DNA of 64,000 nucleotides from Kingdonia uniflora (Eukaryota > Streptophyta > Magnoliopsida > Ranunculales > Circaeasteraceae). A program made the translations under genes and the position numbers. The notes below the pieces were generated by a model. That model had not been told where the DNA came from. It ran no database searches and saw only the letters and a list, made by a program, of their open reading frames with translations. This document shows, one piece after another, positions 34,362 to 44,853 of the stretch (position 1 is its first letter; each line of letters opens with the position of its first letter). The DNA lies in the NCBI GenBank assembly GCA_014058105.1, contig JACGCM010002659.1, forward strand, positions 2,914,001-2,978,000. Reading direction: 5' to 3'.

Positions 34362-35895
34362 TTATTTGACAAACTTAGTGACTTGAGATGAGGTAGACTT
34401 GAGGTTTTGCTCATCAAATCCTAATCCTCTTTTGTCAGATCCATTTTTGCAAATACTTAGTATTTTGTCAATATTTTCAGCTCCATGATAAAACACTTCA
34501 AGTTTCTGTTGAGTAGAGGTCAACTCGAGTCTAAGTTTCTCAATTTTTATTTCCCCCAATTTCACATTTTCTACAGCAAGGAGTCTGTTCTATTCACACG
34601 TCTTAAGTTGACCACTAAGAGATTGTTTCTCATTCTTAAGTTTCTCAAGCTGAGAAACAAGTTGAGAGTACACCTCATCAATACTCGGCTCTTCGCAGTT
34701 ATCACTTTCATTGTCCTTATGATCATCTTCGTCAGTTTCAAGTGCAAGCACATCAAAGTGATCACTACCTGAGGAAATAACAGTAATGTGAGATCTCAAA
34801 CCATTTCCTACTTCTTGGAAGGGATTATCATGGTCATTAGATTCATCATCACTATCGTCCCACGTAGCGGTAATGTTCATAGCTTTATGATTCCAGTAAG
34901 AGCTCTTAGTGGGACAACTGTGAGCATAATGACCATACTTGTGACACCTATGGCATTCAACTTTATTGAGGTCTTGGTATGAGTCATTATGAGAACGAGT
35001 ACATGAGTTAGTTTGTTTGCCATAAGACTTAACACGGTCACGAGGATGAGAGTTGTAATTCACATTTTTCCTTTGTTTCTCAAATTACCTCTTTTTTAAA
35101 AGTTTTCTAAATTGTTGACTTATAAGAACAATCTGAGAATCAGAGTCAAGTTTCCCAGCATTGTCAGAAACACAGTAGTTTTTAACCTCTCTAGTTCCCT
35201 AAGAAGATGAAGAGTTGGAGGAAGACTTAAATGCCACACTCTTACGCTTCTTAGGATTTTCCATTTCCATTTCAAAAATACGTAATTTTCCAGCAAGTGT
35301 GTCAGGTTTCATAGTTTTAAAATTTTGTGTTTCCTCTATAGCATCACATCTGGATCTAAAACTCTTAGGAAGAGATCTTAAAATTTTACGTACTATTTGA
35401 ACATCAGTGTATCCAGCTCCTAAAGAAGAACTGCTATTGACAATGTCACTAAGTTTGGCATAAAACTCACTAAATAACTTATCTTCACTCATCCGGATGT
35501 TTTCAAATTAAGATGTGAGCATTTGCAGTTTACTTTCTTTAACAGTGTCATTACCTTCGTGAGTATGTATTAAGATGTCCCAAGCTTCTTTCGAAGTGGA
35601 ACACGCGGATATATGCTTATACTCACTATGGCTCAGCGCATTAAAGATAACATTAAGACCTTTAGAATTATACCCAGATGTTTCTTTTTCTTCCTTGGTC
35701 CATTGATTTCTAGGTTTAGGAATTTCTACAGCAGTTGCTGGTTCACCCCGCATAATAGTAGAGGGCGCCCATTCATCTTCAATGGCAATCCAGACATCCT
35801 CTCCCATGGATTGCAAGAAGGCAACCATTCGAACCTTCCAGTAAGGAAAGTTCATGCCATCAAAGAGTGGTGGATGGTTTATAGAGCCTCCAAAA
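34362..35895 (-). pseudogene. element B gag
   Basis: Minus strand. Start around 35895 with PPLFDGMNFPYWKVRMVAFL, the usual opening of SIRE-type gag. Then YKHISACSTSKEAWDILIHT (UBN2-like capsid), KLFSEFYAKLSDIVNSSSSL and LRSLPKSFRSRCDAIEE (35492-35199). The zinc knuckle is CHRCHKYGHYAHSC (about 34960), followed by an acidic stretch and a coiled coil (LVSQLEKLKNEKQSLSGQLK). It ends with a degenerate helix to 34362. Frame changes near 35500, 35070 and 34580. Confidence 0.85.
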
Positions 35896-35966
35896 TTTTA
35901 AGAATCTATTAAATCAAGCACGTACATAAACAGGATCACCGCTTAGGATATAAAGCCTACAAACGA

Positions 35967-35982
35967 TTCTGCTCTGATACCA
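35967..35982 (-). promoter_or_regulatory. primer-binding site of element B
   Basis: Minus strand TGGTATCAGAGC(AG), complementary to the 3' end of initiator methionine tRNA, two bases inside the 5' LTR. Standard for copia elements. Confidence 0.93.
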
Positions 35983-35984
35983 AT

Positions 35985-36921
35985 TGAAAAATTATATGTG
36001 CTCGTAATTAATGTATTTCGAGAAAATAGGTCAGAATAATTCCTATCAATCAATGGTCTAAGGTTAAATAGAAACAATCAAAAGCAAATATAAAGAATTA
36101 AAAGACACAAGCAATTGTTCACCCTGTGGAAACTCCACACTCAGGAAAAAAACTACAGGTCGTTGTCGAGGATCACGACAACCAAAAGTTTCACTAATCA
36201 AAAAGAGTTATACTGAATTACACTTGCAGATTTAATAACCTAGTCTCAGGATTATCACTCTTCTGACTAAAGCTTCACGCTCCACCTTCTTCTTGTTCTC
36301 ACAACAACTCTTCTTAATCTCTAACCAAGAAACTTCTTCTATTCTCGCAACAGCCCGTCTTGATGTCCCACCAAGAAACTTCTTCTAGAATCGCTCTTGA
36401 ACAAATAATTGGGAAGTCTTTGAAACCATAATTCAACATCAATCTTGTGATAAGAAGATGTTGATTGATCTTGAGTTCTTTTCTCTCTCTCTGATAAAGT
36501 GTTTTGGAGCCCTTCGAAAGAAAAAGTATTTTGCCAAGGAAAAGAGACAGACTGAAAAAAAATCTAGGGTTTCTTTAAATAGTAGTTTTATTTCTCTCGA
36601 TATTTGTTCGAACGAGACCAAATATCGTTCGAATGAATCACGTCTAATTTGGCCAAAAACTCTAGAAAGTTTACAACTCGTTCGAACGAAAAGAAGTCGC
36701 GTTCGAACGACAATTGCCTATGGGCCAAATTTTTAGAAGACATGATACTTCGTTCGAACAAAAATTGTCTATGGGCCAATTTTCAAGGGACATGAAACGT
36801 CGTTCGAACGACAAAATAGAGAGAGGCTCCTCCCTTTTATCAGAGAGTAATACTTACCTTCTGTCAAGTGATCTGTGTATTCGACTGAGACAACCAGAAA
36901 TGAGACAAATAAAACCTTTTA
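35985..36921 (-). repeat. 5' LTR of element B, with palindrome array
   Basis: 937 bp partner of 27566-28536. Carries six TTCGAA palindromes between about 36604 and 36812, several decayed (cgttcgaatga, tgttcgaacga). One palindrome interval was lost by deletion between neighbouring repeats. Confidence 0.95.
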
Positions 36922-37109
36922 GAGATTTCTCGAAAGGGGAATTTAGTTCAAGGTGGAGCAACGACATGGTCTACAAAGATGATCCGAAAGTGGGTTCCGA
37001 TTGGTGGGTCTAAGAAAAGCCTAGACTCAGGAAATTCTTTTAATTGAGAAACGTCAAGGATACACGACGAATGCAGCAGAAGAAACAGTTTTATCGCCGA
37101 GGTGGAGAT
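36922..37109 (+). pseudogene. A1 internal region, 3' part up to purine tract
   Basis: Matches 38915-39089 of copy A2 closely (aaggtggagcaacgacatgg, cacgacgaatgcagcagaag), ending in the purine tract cgaggtggagat directly before the shared LTR. No ORF. Confidence 0.9.
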
Positions 37110-37724
37110 TGTTAGGAATACGGCTTAAAAACTGTTGAAGTCGTTTGAAAGAGTGGAGAAGTCGTTCGAACAAAAATAACGCTTGAGCCAAAATTCCACG
37201 GGATTGTCTAATTCGTTCGAACGACTTCATGACTCGTTCGAACAACTTTGGCTCTGTTTGTTTGTTTCTAAATTTGTTTTGAAGGGGATTTGATCCAAAG
37301 CGATGGATTATCTCGTGATGCGTATTTCAGAGATGACCTAATGGAAAGTCTATAAATAGATAGTGTATGTTAAAAGCCTCTGTACTGTGAGAAAGAGTTT
37401 GAGAGATAAAATGGGGAAATCTAAGGTTTTACTCTAGAGAGGTTTCTTGAGTTTTCTTTCTAGGGTTTCTTGCTGGGATTATCTATAAGGGCAGAGGTGA
37501 GGTTTGAGTGATCTCTGTAACCTTTTGTAACTCTTAGTGTGATAATATATTCGCCGTGCTTTTCGGGGGTGGTTTTGATCCTATTTAGGGTTTCCACCTA
37601 ATTAAACCTTGTGTTGTGTTTTTATTATGTTTATTCAAATTTTCTTTGGTTAGGGTTGGTTTTTGAGTTCTTGTTGATCACATTGTACTTCCGCGTGCGA
37701 TTTGCCCCCTCAGTTTTCACAACA
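37110..37724 (+). repeat. LTR shared by A1 and A2
   Basis: 615 bp, TGTTAGGAATACGG to TTCACAACA. TTCGAA palindromes at about 37163, 37213 and 37233, with a decayed one at 37141. Contains 'tctataaatag' near 37349 as a probable TATA box. Serves as 3' LTR for A1 and 5' LTR for A2. Confidence 0.93.
37347..37361 (+). promoter_or_regulatory. TATA box in LTR of A elements
   Basis: TCTATAAATAGA in the shared LTR, conserved in the right LTR (about 39329). It would place the transcription start about 30 bases downstream, inside the LTR. Confidence 0.6.
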
Positions 37725-37726
37725 AT

Positions 37727-37740
37727 TGGTATCAGAGCAA
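37727..37740 (+). promoter_or_regulatory. primer-binding site of A2
   Basis: TGGTATCAGAGCAA, complementary to initiator methionine tRNA, two bases after the LTR. Confidence 0.95.
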
Positions 37741-37765
37741 GGTTTGAGGTAAGTAGAGTAGCAAG

Positions 37766-38932
37766 ATGGGAGGATCTAAGTATTATAACGCGATCAAGCT
37801 TGATGTGGAGAAGTTCGATGGGATGATAAATTTTGGTTTGTGGCAAAGACAAGTCCAAGATATCTTGACTCAAGGCGGATTACGCAAGGCACTGAAAGGG
37901 AAGCCTATACCTAAAACTCCGGTTGAAGGTATAGCGGCCCAGAAAGCGGACGACGATGAAGAAGAGTACTGGGAAGATCTGGATTCAAGGGTTGCGAATG
38001 GGATACACATTTGTCTCGCTATGAACGCTTTGGCAAACTTGTGTGGAGAGAAGACCGCAAAGGGTCTTTGGGAAAAGCTTAAAAGTTTGTACCAAACAAA
38101 GAGTCTTTCGAATCGCTTATACCTCAAGGAACGACTTCATACGCTTAAGATGAATGAGGGTACGAGCGTTGATGATCACCTAGGTTCTTTGAACGGGATC
38201 GTTTCGGAATTAAAATCGATCGGGGTTAAAGTTGTGGATGAAGATAAGACGCTTCAACTCATATGGTATCTTCCGTCTTTTTTCAAGCATCTTCAGCCTA
38301 CGTTGATGTATGGGAAAGAAACCTTGAGTTTTGAAGAGGTTACAAGTACGTTTCTTTCCCAGGAGAGAAGACTTAAGGGTACAGAATCCTTTGGGAAAAA
38401 CTCAACAATTGTGGTTAGTGGGAAGATAAGCTTTAATAGGTTCAGAAAGAGAACTTGTTGGAGCTATGGTCAATCAGGTCATTATAGATTAGATTGCAAA
38501 GCGGGGAAAGGTAATGGAGCAAGTTCGGCAAGAAGCTCCGAAAGTGACACTAACAAATTGGCAACAGTTACTAGCACTGATGGTGACGAGGCGCTCCTCG
38601 TGGTGGTCGCTGATAGTTCTCACCACGATAGAGGATGGGTGTCTGATATTCACGTGAGGATGTTCGATGGACGCATCGTAATTCTTCATGATGTTCAACA
38701 TGTGCCGAGTATGACTCATAATCTAATTTTACTTTCCAAGTTAGATAATAAGGGTTACAATTATTCCGGGCGAGGTGCAGTAATTAAAGTTTATCATAAA
38801 TCTTTTTTGATCATGAAGGGAGTTCTAAGCGGGAACTTATATGCATTGGTTGGTAAATCAGTGGGTAGAGATGTGAAGGTTGCGTGTACCAAGGGAGCTA
38901 TGGAGATTTCTCGAAATGAGAATTTAGTTTAA
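37766..38932 (+). CDS. gag polyprotein of non-autonomous copia element A2 (388 aa, open)
   Basis: The longest intact frame in the window. ATG lies 26 bases after the primer site. Order: N-terminal capsid part (FDGMINFGLWQRQVQDILTQ, residues about 18-37), UBN2-type gag (LWEKLKSLYQTKSLSNRLYL, about 110-130), a knuckle with its second cysteine changed to tyrosine (CWSYGQSGHYRLDC, about 234-247), then GAG-pre-integrase text (LYALVGKSVGRDVKVACTKG) and stop after ISRNENLV. The protease active site present in A1 (VFDSG) is missing: a 112-bp deletion between two TGATA words joins VSD directly to IHVRMFDG and keeps the frame open. No integrase, RT or RNase H follows. It is the coding part of a TR-GAG-like element that would depend on another copia for replication. 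Confidence 0.85.
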   Translation: MGGSKYYNAIKLDVEKFDGMINFGLWQRQVQDILTQGGLRKALKGKPIPKTPVEGIAAQKADDDEEEYWEDLDSRVANGIHICLAMNALANLCGEKTAKGLWEKLKSLYQTKSLSNRLYLKERLHTLKMNEGTSVDDHLGSLNGIVSELKSIGVKVVDEDKTLQLIWYLPSFFKHLQPTLMYGKETLSFEEVTSTFLSQERRLKGTESFGKNSTIVVSGKISFNRFRKRTCWSYGQSGHYRLDCKAGKGNGASSARSSESDTNKLATVTSTDGDEALLVVVADSSHHDRGWVSDIHVRMFDGRIVILHDVQHVPSMTHNLILLSKLDNKGYNYSGRGAVIKVYHKSFLIMKGVLSGNLYALVGKSVGRDVKVACTKGAMEISRNENLV

Positions 38933-39089
38933 GGTGGAGCAACGACACGGTCTACAAAGATGATCCGAAAGTGGGTTCGGATTAGTGGGTCTAGGAAAAG
39001 CCTATACTCGGGTAATTCTCTTAATTGAGAAGCGACAAGGATACACGACGAATGCAGCAGAAGAAACGCTTTTATCGCCGAGGTGGAAA
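38933..39089 (+). other. A2 3' internal region with purine tract
   Basis: Short non-coding tail ending cgaggtggaaat, the purine tract before the right LTR. Confidence 0.8.
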
Positions 39090-39706
39090 TTGTTAGGAAT
39101 ACGACTTAAAAACTGTTGAAGTCGTTCGAACGAGTGGGGAAGTCGTTCGAACGAAAATAACGCTTGGGCCAAAATTCCCAGGGATTGTCTAATTCGTTCG
39201 AACGACCTCATGACTCGTTCAAACGACTTTGGCTCTGTTTGTTTGTTTCTAAATTCGTTTTGAAGGGGATTTGATCCAAAACGATGGATTATCTCGTGAT
39301 GCATATTTCGGAGATGACCTAATGGAAAATCTATAAATAGAGAGTGTATGTTAAAGGCCTATGTACTGTGAGAAAGAGTTAGAGAGATAAAATGGGGAAA
39401 TCTAGGGTTTAGCTCTAGAGATGTTTCTTGGGTTTTCTTTCTATTGTTCCTTGCTGGGATTATCTGTAAGGGTAGATGTGAGCTTTAAGTGATCTCTGTA
39501 ACCTTTTGTAACCCTTAGTATGATAATATATTCCTCGTACTTGTCGGGGGTGGTTTTGATCCTAATTAGGGTTTCCACCTAATTAAACCTTGTGTTGTGT
39601 TTTTATTGCCTTTATTCAAATTCTCTTTGATTAGGGTTGGTTCTTCGAGTTCTTATTGATCGCATTGTGCCTCCGCGTGCGATTTGCCCCCTCGGTTTTC
39701 CCTGCA
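39090..39706 (+). repeat. right LTR of A2
   Basis: 617 bp partner of 37110-37724. Palindromes TCGTTCGAACGA at about 39121, 39143 and 39193, and a decayed one (ctcgttcaaacgac) near 39213. Ends TTTTCCCTGCA. hAT transposase text begins in the next few bases. Confidence 0.93.
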
Positions 39707-41341
39707 AATGCAACCCAAGTTCCATGTCATTTCAAGGACCACAGTTACAAAATATATTATTGGTATCTTCAACGAGGTAAAGAAGTAGTTAAATGGACAT
39801 ATGAAGGAGTTGTCAAGTCGTGTATGTATTACGACGGATATGTGGACATCAATCCAAAACCTTGGGTATATGGTTTTAATAGCCAATTTTGTTGACAAGG
39901 ATTGGAAACTTCAAAAGAAAATAATCAACTTTCGAGTACTTCCGCATCCGTACAAAGGCGATGCAATTGCAAAGGCGGTAGAAAACTGCTTGTTGGAATG
40001 CGGCATAGAGAAAGTGATGACCATAACCCTCAATAATGCTAAGAACAACGATTCTTATGTTACCGAGTTGAAGAAACGATTAAACAAGCGCAATGGATTG
40101 TTATTAGGAGACGAGTTCTTCCATATAAGGTGTTTTGTCCATGTCATTAACCTCGTGGTCAGAGTGGTGTCAATAAGGCCAAGAGAACAATTAAACGCCT
40201 TCGGTGAAGTGTGAAATATGTGAGAAGTAGTCTCTCACGTATGCAAACTTTTAAAAAATGTGCTTCAGATAAAAATCTAACAACTAAAAGAGCTTTGTGT
40301 TTAGATGTCAAAACAAGATGAAATTTGACTTATTTGATGATTGATGCTATAGAGTTTGAGAAAGCTTTTGATAGACTGGAGGAACATGACCCAAATTACA
40401 AGATTGAGTATGATGTAAAAGGCGAAAGCTTATTGGAGATGGTGATTGGAGGAAGTTAAAAGCTCTGCACACATTTTTGGAAGAATTTTATAAACTCACA
40501 AAACGAGTATCTGGTTTGAAGTATGCTACTTCCAATACATATTTTGACGAATTAACACAAGCCAATGACCTTCTTATAGGTAATCTCACTAATGATGATG
40601 TGAATTTTCGTGAAATGGCTATGAAGATGGATGCTAAATTTGATAAGTACTGTAATTTTGATTCTCTGAACCTAATCTTGGTGGTTGTAATAATCCTTGA
40701 TCCTCGTTACAAAATGAAGTACGTAGAATTTTGGTATTCATCATACTTGGAAAAAGTTAGCTACTTGGGAGAAGAAGAAATATTTGATCAAGTTGTGGGT
40801 CTTATTGAGAAGTTGAAAGACTTAATGAGTTGCCTTTTACAATCACTACAAGTTAGAAGATGCGTCGATCAGGGACGTTAATGCATTTAGTACTCAAGAA
40901 CCCATTACTAATCTAGCTAAAAATGCATTTAAACGTCCAAAGGCCAATGAGTTGTTTAGGGGTATTTTGAAGCAAAAAGACAATATGGATGCCTTGAATG
41001 ATTTAGAGTGGTACTTGAGTGATGGTTTAGTAGAGACCGATGATTGTCTTGATGTCTTGGGGTGATGGCATGAGAAAGTATCAACCTATCATGTTCTTGT
41101 TATTATGGCACGTGAAGTATTACCAATTCCTGTGACCTCGGTAGCTTTTGAGTGTGCATTTAGTACGGCGGGTCGGATACTAGATCCATTTCGAAGTTCC
41201 TTGACTCTGACCATTGTTGAGAGTTTGATATGTAGTCAAGATTGGCTAAGAATCCCAATCCCAGAAGAAGTAAGTGTTGAAGAGAAGCTTGAGACTCTTA
41301 AAGAAATTGAAAATGGTATGTTGTTTGTACTTATTAAATAG
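39707..41341 (+). pseudogene. hAT transposase remnant (RICESLEEPER-like)
   Basis: Frames in order: KFHVISRTTVTKYIIGIFNE (39716), ELSSRVCITTDMWTSIQNLG (39804, first catalytic D kept), FFHIRCFVHVINLVV (about 40118), then FYKLTKRVSGLKYATSNTYF and FDKYCNFDSLNLILVVVIIL (40485-40700, the DUF4413 region), YLSDGLVETDDCLDVLG, and the C-terminal dimerisation block VTSVAFECAFSTAGRILDPF with LICSQDWL (41140-41250). The second catalytic block reads TITLNNAKNND where active relatives have VDNA, so the aspartate is lost. Stops occur at about 40212, 40320 and 41063 (TGA for TGG). The BED finger is missing. Confidence 0.88.
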
Positions 41342-42059
41342 TTATTTTGTTTACATTTTTGCATTTTCATATGAAGCTTGATTTATACTTGCGTTTGTTG
41401 TAGTTGTATTTAACGAGATGAGAAGTTTAGTGCTTGGATCAACTTCTTGATGTTTTTGAAGATCTTGTATAAGTTTTCTCATCTTACATGTTCTATCATG
41501 TTTTAGTTTAGGTGTTAATTTTATTATTGTTGGATAAAATCAATTTTTAGGAAATTGATACAATCCAGAATGTTTCAATTTTTGTTGTTATTGTTGTACT
41601 ACGTTTGTCATTCCAATTTTTGACAACCAGCTGAAATCCCCTAGCCAACTCTTGCTACCTTCTAAGTGCTAAGGTATGATGATTTACTAATTTTATTGAA
41701 AGATTCCACTTTTTACGATGTCGACATTATTGTATATTACAACGAAGTTTTTATTATGTCAGTGAAGCCTCTCCTTGTAGATCTTGGCGTTGTTGTTACA
41801 ATTGTTAATACTAAACAGAACCCTGAAGTTAAAAATATGTCTGAAGGTATGTGATTTTCATTTTTCTGTTATCCATTTGGTTATCCATATAGAACTGTTA
41901 GTATGCTATCCACGCTCTGGTTAATACAACTTAGTTGTTATCCATATAGAATTGTTATTACTTAGAATGGTTAAGAGCACATATCAATTTACAAACACAT
42001 ATTAATTTCTTTAATTGTTTAGAGCTTTCTATCACTTCAGATTAGAAAGTTAAGAGCAC
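41342..42059 (+). other. hAT 3' region before LINE
   Basis: AT-rich. One stretch (41756-41853) reads MSVKPLLVDLGVVVTIVNTK and stops at GTGATT after a possible donor (gaaggtatgtg). After the LINE, 'ttatcacag' at 44140 could be the matching acceptor, followed by DPVLAARLVVAQMTVF. This may be a small captured exon pair whose intron received the LINE. Family not recognised. Confidence 0.35.
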
Positions 42060-43980
42060 AATATTCTTGAATTGGTAATGGGAAAATTATACCCAAGAGT
42101 TCTTAGTTAGAACTTAGAATGGTTGTTGCAAGATGATATATGTAATTAATGCCTTAGCATTTCTAGCCTTGGTGGTGGTATGAAAGAATCTTGTATTTAT
42201 GTCTTCTGCTAGTAGCCATTTTATTCTTGATCTTTGTTGTCAGTCTTGTTCCTCCTATATCTCAAGGTCTACAAATTAGTTTTCCCTACCCAATATCTCC
42301 TCTGCTATATTGTCATCAGTGCAGTTAGGTTCCAATTGCGATTGTAGGTTTAGGATTTCCCTTTCCAATGCTTGTTTTCTGTTATGTGGAGCATCTAAGA
42401 CAGCCTTCCTCCATTCTTTAATATCATTCTTCAGTCTTCTCAATTTTAGCATAATAGTAAACAAAGGTGCAGCAACCAGTGGTTTATTCCAACTCCTTTC
42501 TACCACCTCCTTGAAATCTGGATAGTTACTCTAAGTCTGCATATATCTAAAAGGTATGTTGTGGGGTTTGTTGATTTTAAGGCATTTCCTAAATAGTACA
42601 GAGTGATCAGATTTGCCTCTTGGAAATATGTTCACCCTCCAATCTTTAAAGGCATCTATCCACTAGGCATTATGCAAGCATCTGTTAAGTACACTAAAGA
42701 TTATGTTAGTACCTTTTTGAGTATTGCACCAAGTATAATTCATACTTGAAGAGGAACTCTCAGTGATCTGTGCTCTATCAATAAAGTTTGCAAAGTCTGC
42801 AACTGCATTAAGACTAGGAGGTCTACCCCCTTTTCTTTATGAAAGCCTTAAGACCACATTGAAGTCTCCAATACAAATCCAAGGCTTTGAGTTATATTAT
42901 AAGAATCTGATGAGACTATCCCAGAGTTCTAGTCTATTGGCTCTGAGGCAGTCATCATGAACAATAGAATAACAACAATTAAGTACCTCCACTGTTATAA
43001 CTTGTTTAGTAATCCAAAAAAATAAAAATTAACAGCAATAACAACATGAACAATAGAATAACAATAATAACAACAATTAAGCCCTCTTTAGCATTGTTCA
43101 TTACTCCTTCTGGGGTTCCATTTGGTTCATGCTCCTTTTTAGCTTCATTTTCTTCATCTCCTAGTATCTGAAACTGATTCCTACATCTGTTTTGACTGGT
43201 AGTTGATGTTATTTCTATTTGCTGATTGTTTTTTCTTCTTAGAGTAGACCACTCTTCATTACCTGTTATTTTCTCGAATTGCTAGATATGGTTTGTGACC
43301 ATGGTGATACCTGGGAAGTTAATGGTTAGTGATACTTCACTATTCTCTCCTGCTGGCTCATGGAAATGTGTATGTTTGTTGACCCTCATTGTCTCAACGC
43401 ATGCTGGTTCCGTATTCTTTTTCTGCTTCTCTTGATATGTTTCTACCTAGTTGTTTCTTGTGTTGTTGCCATTCTCCTTCACTGGTTTCTTTAGATTCTT
43501 GTACATCTGCTCATTCTGTCTACATGCCTTTTGGATAGCCTTGCATTATGCAATTATGTGTCCAACATTTTTACAATGCCCACAGTACTTAGGAACTCTG
43601 TAGATACTAACTTCTTGTTTGCTAATTGCCCCTTCTACTTCTAGTAACACATGATCTAGAATAGGTTGAGAGAGGTCAATATCCACTAAAACGCAAGCCT
43701 GGTATCAATAGTCTTTATTTCTAGTCAATTGACCCAGGTGTATGGGTGTTCCCAGTATTTTACCCAATGACATAACTATTTTATAGCTCCATAATTCAAT
43801 AGTTATTTTTGTGAGGCATGGAGAAAATAAACTCATCTGATGTATCTTCCTGAAAATATTCATCCAAACAAATAACATTTTGTGATGCATGGAGAAAAAA
43901 GAACCTTTCAAATATATTCAATACATTTTGTGGGCACATACTTAGTGGGGAAGGTCTCCACTAAAATCATGAAACTATAA
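42060..43980 (-). mobile_element. LINE remnant inside hAT (gag to endonuclease)
   Basis: Minus strand, from 43980 down: gag text SFSPCLTKITIELWSYKIVM and SLGKILGTPIHLGQLTRNKD (43820-43705), zinc knuckle CGHCKNVGHIIA(stop)C near 43550, endonuclease piece PWICIGDFNVVL near 42870, VERSWNKPLVAAPLFTIMLK (42500), and linker RSRIKWLLAEDINTRFFHTT near 42200. The reverse transcriptase that should follow is absent: the element ends near 42060. LINEs normally lose their 5' end, so loss of the 3' two-thirds implies a later deletion. Stops throughout. Confidence 0.8.
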
Positions 43981-44613
43981 ATCACAAGTAAAATCAGTAT
44001 TTCTTAGGATTAAGCAGATATTTTTGGACATAACGGCCATTACCAAATTATATAAGCTTTGTTTTTAGTTTTCTGTTTCTATCTCTCAAGTTTGGGATTT
44101 ATTAAGTGATTTGTAATTTTTCATTTTGCTTGTTTATCACAGTTGATCCAGTACTAGCTGCTCGTCTTGTTGTTGCACAAATGACGGTGTTCATGTTGTT
44201 GCAGACATGTTAGAGAGCCCTTAAAGCCATGGTGGGGGTGAGAAATATGGTCAAGTGGTGTTCAGTAGGTTGTGTATTTTACAAATTTGTGAAATGATGG
44301 TTTTGTAAATTTGGAAAATATTTAGTAGCCTCCTCAGGTTGTTATTATTTTCAAGTGGATCAGGTGTTATTATTTTCTTTGGTAGCTTAAATACATTTTT
44401 TTTTTAATTTATCAAAATTTTCAGAATTTTTGAATTTTAGGAAAAAAAATTCAGAATTTTTGAATTTGTTATGAATTCTGAATTTCCCGAATATTAAGAA
44501 TTCATAAATATTTATGCAGTTTCGAAAAAAATCGGATCAGAACAGATTTTCCAGTTCTGAAAAAAATCGGAAAAATTCTGACTAGGCCCATTTCTGATTC
44601 GAAAATAGGCCTA
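43981..44613 (+). other. right arm of hAT: 3' UTR and subterminal zone
   Basis: Contains T-rich 3' UTR-like text, then the TTTTCAGAATTTTTGAA / TCGGA-rich subterminal zone (44400-44600), and the terminal TAGGCCTA. Pairs loosely with the left arm at 26143-26340. Confidence 0.7.
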
Positions 44614-44621
44614 GTAATACC
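44614..44621. repeat. right target duplication of hAT (GTAATACC)
   Basis: Matches 26135-26142 exactly. Confidence 0.85.
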
Positions 44622-44853
44622 AGTGCATCCACTCATGAGTACATGCACGTATCACCTTTTAACACCTCGGTTTGGCCTCCCCTTCCTTGACTAGGGACGC
44701 TTTGGCTGCCACAGTTCTCGCCTTAGTCGCTGTCCGAGTCTGCCGCCCTTCACGACTCGCTTTTGAGCAAGAACGAGTAACGCATGGCGACGCGGGCCCC
44801 TATGACGCCTCGCCCTCCCCCACCTCATTCCCTACGCCCTCGGGGACTAAATC

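Larger units (their letters stand above)
27566..36921 (-). mobile_element. full-length SIRE-like Ty1/copia element B
   Basis: 9,356 bp on the minus strand: LTRs 35985-36921 and 27566-28536 (TG...CA type; the outer base of one end is changed), primer site TGGTATCAGAGC next to 35984, purine tract aaccaaagggggcgat at 28537-28552, perfect GAGAT target duplication. Order gag (to 35895), pol (34340-32190), then a long region with an envelope-like ORF (30210-29032). This order, with an ORF between pol and the 3' LTR, is that of the SIRE/Maximus lineage. All ORFs are broken. Confidence 0.95.
26875..39706 (+). mobile_element. tandem copia element with gag only (TR-GAG type), carrying nested element B
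   Basis: Structure on the plus strand: truncated internal region A1 (26875-27565, continued at 36922-37109), LTR (37110-37724), primer site, gag ORF (37766-38932), purine tract, LTR (39090-39706). Two internal regions share the middle LTR, the mark of a tandem (LTR-internal-LTR) arrangement. Neither internal region has integrase, reverse transcriptase or RNase H. The left LTR and the first ~600 bp of A1 are missing at the (TA)n run. Inserted within the hAT. Confidence 0.88.
26143..44613 (+). mobile_element. hAT element (RICESLEEPER-like), interrupted by nested elements
   Basis: Ends: GTAAGGGTGCAACTTTTGTC on the left and, reversed, TAGGCCTATTTTCG on the right, with long TTCCGAA/TCGGA-rich subterminal zones at 26160-26340 and 44400-44600. 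Flanked by identical 8-bp GTAATACC. Transposase remnants lie at 39707-41341. Removing the copia block (26875-39706) and the LINE (about 42060-43980) leaves about 3.7 kb, a normal size for this family. It lies inside the antisense ORF of a Tat-type element. Exact terminal bases are uncertain by one or two. Confidence 0.85.

Noticed and set aside
37766..38932. Host gene of 388 codons
   Set aside because: Bounded by LTR, primer site and purine tract, and homologous to copia gag; a transposon ORF.
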